Below the pieces are notes generated by a model. The model searched no databases. It had not been told where the DNA came from and was given only the letters and a program-made list of their open reading frames with translations. Below are positions 7,901 through 11,254 of a stretch of 11,254 nt of DNA, one piece after another. The first letter of the stretch is position 1. Every line of letters starts with the position of its first letter. The DNA is from Parastagonospora avenae f. sp. tritici 18332-5 (Eukaryota; Ascomycota; Dothideomycetes; Pleosporales; Phaeosphaeriaceae), in assembly GCA_022559985.1 (NCBI GenBank), contig JAFJTR010000223.1, positions 1 through 11,254 of the forward strand. Direction: 5' to 3'. The position numbers and the translations under genes were made by a program.

Positions 7901-10862
7901 ACTACTCCTTGCCATCAGAGAGTGTCACCGAAATATAGCGCTGGTATTGCTGCAGAAAACCCAGGGAGATGGTTTCAACGCGACTGATGAGGACGAAATG
8001 ACGCCACTTTCGTGGGCGGCGGAAACTGGACAAGATGCAGTAGTCCAGGTACTGCTTGGTGCGAGTACGGTGGAGATTGACTTAAAAGACGCATATGGAT
8101 GGTCGCCGCTATGTCGGGCAGCCCAGAATGGACACGAGGCAGTAGTCAGGCTGCTGCTTGAGACCGGCAAGGTCGACATTGACTCTAAGGATCAGAACGG
8201 ACGGACGCCGCTATCGTTGGCAGCCCGGAATGGATACCAGGCAGTAGTCAAGCTGCTGCTTGAGACCGGCAAGGTCGACATCGACTCCAAGGACCGGACA
8301 GGACAGACGCCGCTATCGATGGCAGCCGAAAATGGACAGGAGGCAGTAGTCAGGCTGCTGCTTGAGACCAGCAAGGTCGACATTGACTCTAATGATCAGT
8401 ACGGACGGACGCCGTTATCGTGGGCAGCCCGGAATGGACTCGAGGCAGTAGTCAAGCTGCTGCTTAAGACCGGCAAGGTCGACATTAACTCCGAAGACCA
8501 GAGAGGATGGACGCCGCTATCGTGGGCAGCCCGGAATGGATACCAGGCAGTAGTCAAGCTGCTGCTCGAGACCGGCAAGGTCGACATTGACTCTAATGAT
8601 CAGTACGGACGGACGCCGCTATCGTGGGCAGCTGATAATGGACAGGAGGCAGTAGTCAGGCTGCTGCTTGAGACTGGCAAGGTCGACATCGACTCCAAGG
8701 ACCGGACAGGACAGACGCCGCTATCGATGGCAGCCGAAAATGGACAAGAGGCAGTAGTCAGGCTGCTGCTTGAGACCGGCAAGGCTGACATTGACTCTAA
8801 GGATCAGAACGGATGGACGCCGCTATCGTTGGCAGCCCGGAATGGATACCAGGCAGTAGTCAAGCTGCTGCTTGAGACCGGCAAGGTCGACATCGACTCC
8901 AAGGACCGGACAGGACAGACGCCGCTATCGATGGCAGCCGAAAATGGACAGGAGGCAGTAGTCAAGCTGCTGCTTGAGACCGGCAAGGTCGACATTGACT
9001 CTAAGGATCAGAACGGACGGACGCCGCTATCGTGGGCAGCCCGGAATGGATACCAGGCAGTAGTCAAGCTGCTGCTCGAGACCGGCAAGGTCGACATCGA
9101 CTCCAATGACCAGGAAGGACGGACACCGCTAACGCGGGCAGCTGATAATGGACAGGAGGCAGTAGTCAGGCTGCTGCTTGAGACTGGCAAGGTCGACATC
9201 GACTCCAAGGACCGGACAGGACAGACGCCGCTATCGATGGCAGCCGAAAATGGACACGAGGCAGTAGTCAGGCTGCTGCTCAAGACCAGCAAGGTCGACA
9301 TTGACTCTAAGGATGAGGACGGACGGACGCTGCTATCGTTGGCAGCCCGGAATGGACACGAGGCGGTAGTCAAGCTGCTGGTTGCTAACTATGGTGTCGA
9401 ACCATACACTGTTGATTATGGTGGTCAGACACTACTATCGTGGACAATGGAGAATGGTCTAGCACCGATACTTTGGGCAGCACAAAAAGGGCACGAGGTG
9501 GTAGTCAAGCTGCTGCTCGAGACCGGCAAGGTCGACATCGACTCCAAGGACCAGGAAGAACTGACGCCGCTAGCGTTGGCAGCCCGGAATGGACACGAGG
9601 CAGTAGTCAGGCTGCTGCTCAAGACCGGCAAGGCCGACATTGACTCTAAGGATGAGGAAGGACGGACGCCGCTATCGTTGGCAGCCGAAAATGGACACGA
9701 GGCGGTAGTCAGGCTGCTGCTTGAGACCAGCAAGGTCGACATTGACTTCGAAGATCAGAACGGATGGACGCCGCTATCGTGGGCAGCCCGGAATGGATAC
9801 CAGGCAGTCAAACTGCTGCTCAAGACCGGCAAGGCTGACATTGACTCCGAGGACCAGGATGGACTGACGCCGCTATCGTGGGCAGCCCAGAATCGATGCC
9901 AGGCAGTAGTCAAGCTGCTGCTTGAGACCGGCAAGGTCGACATTGACTCTAAGGATGAGGACGGACGGACGCCGCTATCGTTGGCAGCCGAAAATGGACA
10001 CGAGGCAGTAGTCAGGCTGCTGCTCAAGACCGGCAAGGCCGACATTGACTCTAAGGATGAGGAAGGACGGACGCCGCTATCGTTGGCAGCCGAAAATGGA
10101 CACGAGGCGGTAGTCAGGCTGCTGCTTGAGACCAGCAAGGTCGACATTGACTTCGAAGATCAGAACGGATGGACGCCGCTATCGTGGGCAGCCTGGAATG
10201 GATACCAGGCAGTAGTCAAGCTGCTGCTCGAGACCGGCAAGGTCGACATTGACTCTAATGATCAGTACGGACGGACGCCGTTATCGTGGGCAGCTGATAA
10301 TGGACAGGAGGCAGTAGTCAAGCTGCTGCTTAAGACCGGCAAGGTCGACATTAACTCTAAGGATGAGGACGGATGGATGCCACTATGGTGTGCAGCCGAT
10401 AATGGACACGAGGCAGTAGTCAGGCTGCTGCTCAAGACCGGCAAGGTCGCTATCAACTCCGAAGACCAGAGAGGATGGACGCCGCTATCGTGGGCAGCCC
10501 GGAATGGATACCAGGCAGTAGTCAAGCTGCTGCTCGAGACCGGCAAGGTCAACATTGACTCTAAGGATCAGTACGGACGGACGCCGCTATCGTGGGCAGC
10601 CCGGAATGGATACCAGGCAGTAGTCAAGCTGCTGCTTGAGACCGGCAAGGTCGACATCGACTCCAAGGACCAGGAAGGGCGGACACCGCTAGCGTGGGCA
10701 GCCCAGAATGGAAACGAGGCGGCAGTCAAACTGCTGCTCAAGACCGGCAAGGCTGACATTGACTCCGAGGACCAGGATGGACTGACGCCGCTATCGTGGG
10801 CAGCCCAGAATCGACACAAAGCTGTTGTCAAGCTATTACAATCGCAGGACAATTTCCATTAA
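4959..10862 (+). CDS. NLR-like protein: alpha/beta-hydrolase-like domain, NACHT ATPase, long ankyrin array (seven exons)
   Basis: Proposed exons: start region to 5085, 5150-5381, 5429-5491, 5541-5864, 5915-6104, 6154-6183, 6232-10862; about 1,820 aa. The six introns are 47-64 nt, GT-AG, and every junction keeps one open frame. Domain 1 (5030-6104) is alpha/beta-hydrolase-like: IVAIHGIGAHPDDSW, then FIAHCFGGLVVLK with Cys (5465-5467) at the nucleophile position, then FFGTPFRGAEGM, and SRTHFDMNKF with the probable catalytic His (5990-5992). A short linker (SSAPLSDRNI, exon 6) leads to FPEQEQRY and the NACHT domain: Walker A GNPGAGKS (6375-6398) and Walker B VVIFIDALDECG (6696-6731). The fungal NLR signature FIHQSVADYLL follows at about 7404. 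Divergent ankyrin repeats begin near 7790 and a near-identical array runs from 8094 to the stop. By family, such proteins are cytosolic NTP-controlled switches in non-self recognition or programmed cell death; ligand and output are unknown here. Oddity: the first exon's frame is open from 4925 but has no ATG. ATG 4959 is one frame away and stops at 4995-4997, so the start is unresolved or broken. Confidence 0.85.
5465..5467 (+). other. Cys in place of the usual catalytic Ser of the NLR hydrolase-like domain
   Basis: The nucleophile elbow of fungal NLR-associated lipase-like domains usually reads H-S-L-G-G. Here it reads H-C-F-G-G, with a TGC codon. The flanking strand (PLIFIA) and helix (GLVVLK) are normal, so this is a true position match. 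I recall related fungal proteins with Cys here, so it is probably a subfamily trait rather than a new mutation. Confidence 0.65.
8094..10844 (+). repeat. Tandem array of near-identical 102-bp ankyrin units
   Basis: Units start at 8094, 8196, 8298 and so on every 102 bp to 9318; then two divergent units (9318 and 9420, the second 45 aa long); then 9555, 9657, 9759 (99 bp), 9858 and every 102 bp to a partial last unit at 10776. The consensus unit reads xGxTPLSxAAxNG followed by xxAVVxLLLxT and GKVDIDSKD, one residue longer than the common 33-residue ankyrin repeat. Between units, silent and coding differences are few. Variable residues concentrate at DARPin-style positions 2 (Q/R/E), 3 (N/T/Y/R/E/D), 5 (R/Q/W/L), 10 (L/M/W), 13 (R/E/D/Q/W) and 16-17 (YQ/QE/HE/LE). 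The array is fully in frame with the NLR gene and has no stop. Confidence 0.95.
9588..10193 (+). repeat. Perfect 201-bp duplication within the ankyrin array (offset 405 bp)
   Basis: Bases 9588-9788 and 9993-10193 are identical, including shared rare choices such as KADIDSKDEEGR and DIDFEDQNGW. The next base differs (CGG against TGG, giving AARNG and AAWNG). The offset equals four units less the 3 bp missing from the unit at 9759. This is a recent four-unit duplication or conversion tract. Confidence 0.9.
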
Positions 10863-10906
10863 AAACCTGTATTTCTACCCATTCTTACTCTGCTTAGACA
10901 AATATA

Positions 10907-10916
10907 AATAAATAAA
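10907..10916 (+). terminator. Overlapping AATAAA poly(A) signals of the NLR gene
   Basis: Two overlapping AATAAA hexamers (10907-10912 and 10911-10916) lie about 45 bp after the NLR stop codon, followed by a GT/T-rich stretch (AGTTGTGTAAGAATTTGTT). This matches a eukaryotic poly(A) signal with its downstream element. Confidence 0.6.
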
Positions 10917-11254
10917 GTTGTGTAAGAATTTGTTACTAGTGTTGTAGCGGTACGCAGATTAGCTACCCTAGACATTACCACCTTAGGGGAGGGTTGCTGA
11001 CCCGCTCTACCTCCCAGGCTTGTAAGTTAGAAGCCTTTTTTTCTATTCCATTGAACAGATAAATCAGTACAGATTAATAAATGTGGTTAGCGTTATGACA
11101 AACTGTTACTGCGAAGGGAAAGAATCGACGATTTCTCTAGTTACGGCAGTGGTTCCTGTTCGATAGCCCTGAGGTTCCTGCTCCTATGAGCATGTACTTG
11201 GCTATCTAGCCTATTTGGGCTTAGCCTGTTTCCACCTCCATATGCTCCTACTCT
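10917..11254. other. 3' flank without a recognised gene
   Basis: No open frame of note and no RNA gene is seen. The segment from about 10939 (TGTTGTAGCGG) includes GGGAGGGTTGCTGACCC-type sequence, a T-run at 11036-11042 and CT-rich DNA near the end. It may be the edge of a mobile element cut by the window end, but there is no coding or terminal-repeat evidence. Confidence 0.3.

Noticed and set aside
8094..10844. CRISPR-like or satellite array
   Set aside because: The period is 102 bp with no distinct spacers, and the whole array is in frame with the NACHT gene and encodes ankyrin repeats.
8192..10852. Series of open frames on the minus strand, 63-130 codons, Ser/Thr-rich and repetitive
   Set aside because: They are antisense shadows of the ankyrin units, with the same 102/204-bp period and no independent start context or domain.
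6399..10862. NLR gene starting at 6399 as a single-exon protein
   Set aside because: That position is a GTG just after the Walker A motif; starting there would cut off the P-loop. The frame extends upstream through exon 7 to 6232 and by splicing to the hydrolase domain.

Overview
The window is nuclear DNA from a filamentous ascomycete, most likely a dothideomycete such as Pleosporales (the class is an inference from the gene families, not a match I could test). The support is short GT-AG introns (47-71 nt, plus one of 120 nt), CT-rich leaders in front of genes, and protein families I know only or mainly from filamentous fungi. It reads as an accessory, fast-evolving region: a decayed gene copy, a MYND/DUF4470 gene, a repeat-like intergenic block, a two-TM membrane protein gene, and a very large NLR-type (NACHT plus ankyrin) gene.

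Layout. 1-410: promoter-like DNA and a truncated, frameshifted remnant of a fungal protein family. 411-823: non-coding upstream DNA. 824-2816 (+): four-exon gene for a MYND zinc-finger/DUF4470 protein of about 583 aa. 2817-3706: gene-free, partly repeat-like, with a 12-bp inverted repeat around its right half. 3707-4669 (-): single-exon 320-aa membrane protein of the DUF6601 type. 4670-4958: shared intergenic region between two divergent genes. 4959-10862 (+): seven-exon NLR-like gene of roughly 1,820 aa, with an N-terminal alpha/beta-hydrolase-like domain (Cys where Ser is usual), a NACHT ATPase and about 28 ankyrin repeats. 10863-11254: 3' flank with poly(A) signals and no recognisable gene.

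The main result is the ankyrin array. About 26 units of 34 aa (102 bp) are almost identical in DNA. Their differences concentrate at a few codons, including repeat positions 2, 3, 5 and 13, which are target-contact positions in ankyrin proteins. Long perfect internal duplications and one misregistered 3-bp loss show recent recombination between units. This is the pattern expected of a recognition surface rebuilt by unequal exchange, as known for fungal NLRs with highly conserved internal repeats in non-self recognition.

Two oddities affect interpretation of the NLR gene. No ATG is in frame with its first exon, so the start is either further upstream or broken by a small indel at 4959. All splice junctions downstream can be joined into one open frame, so the rest looks intact.
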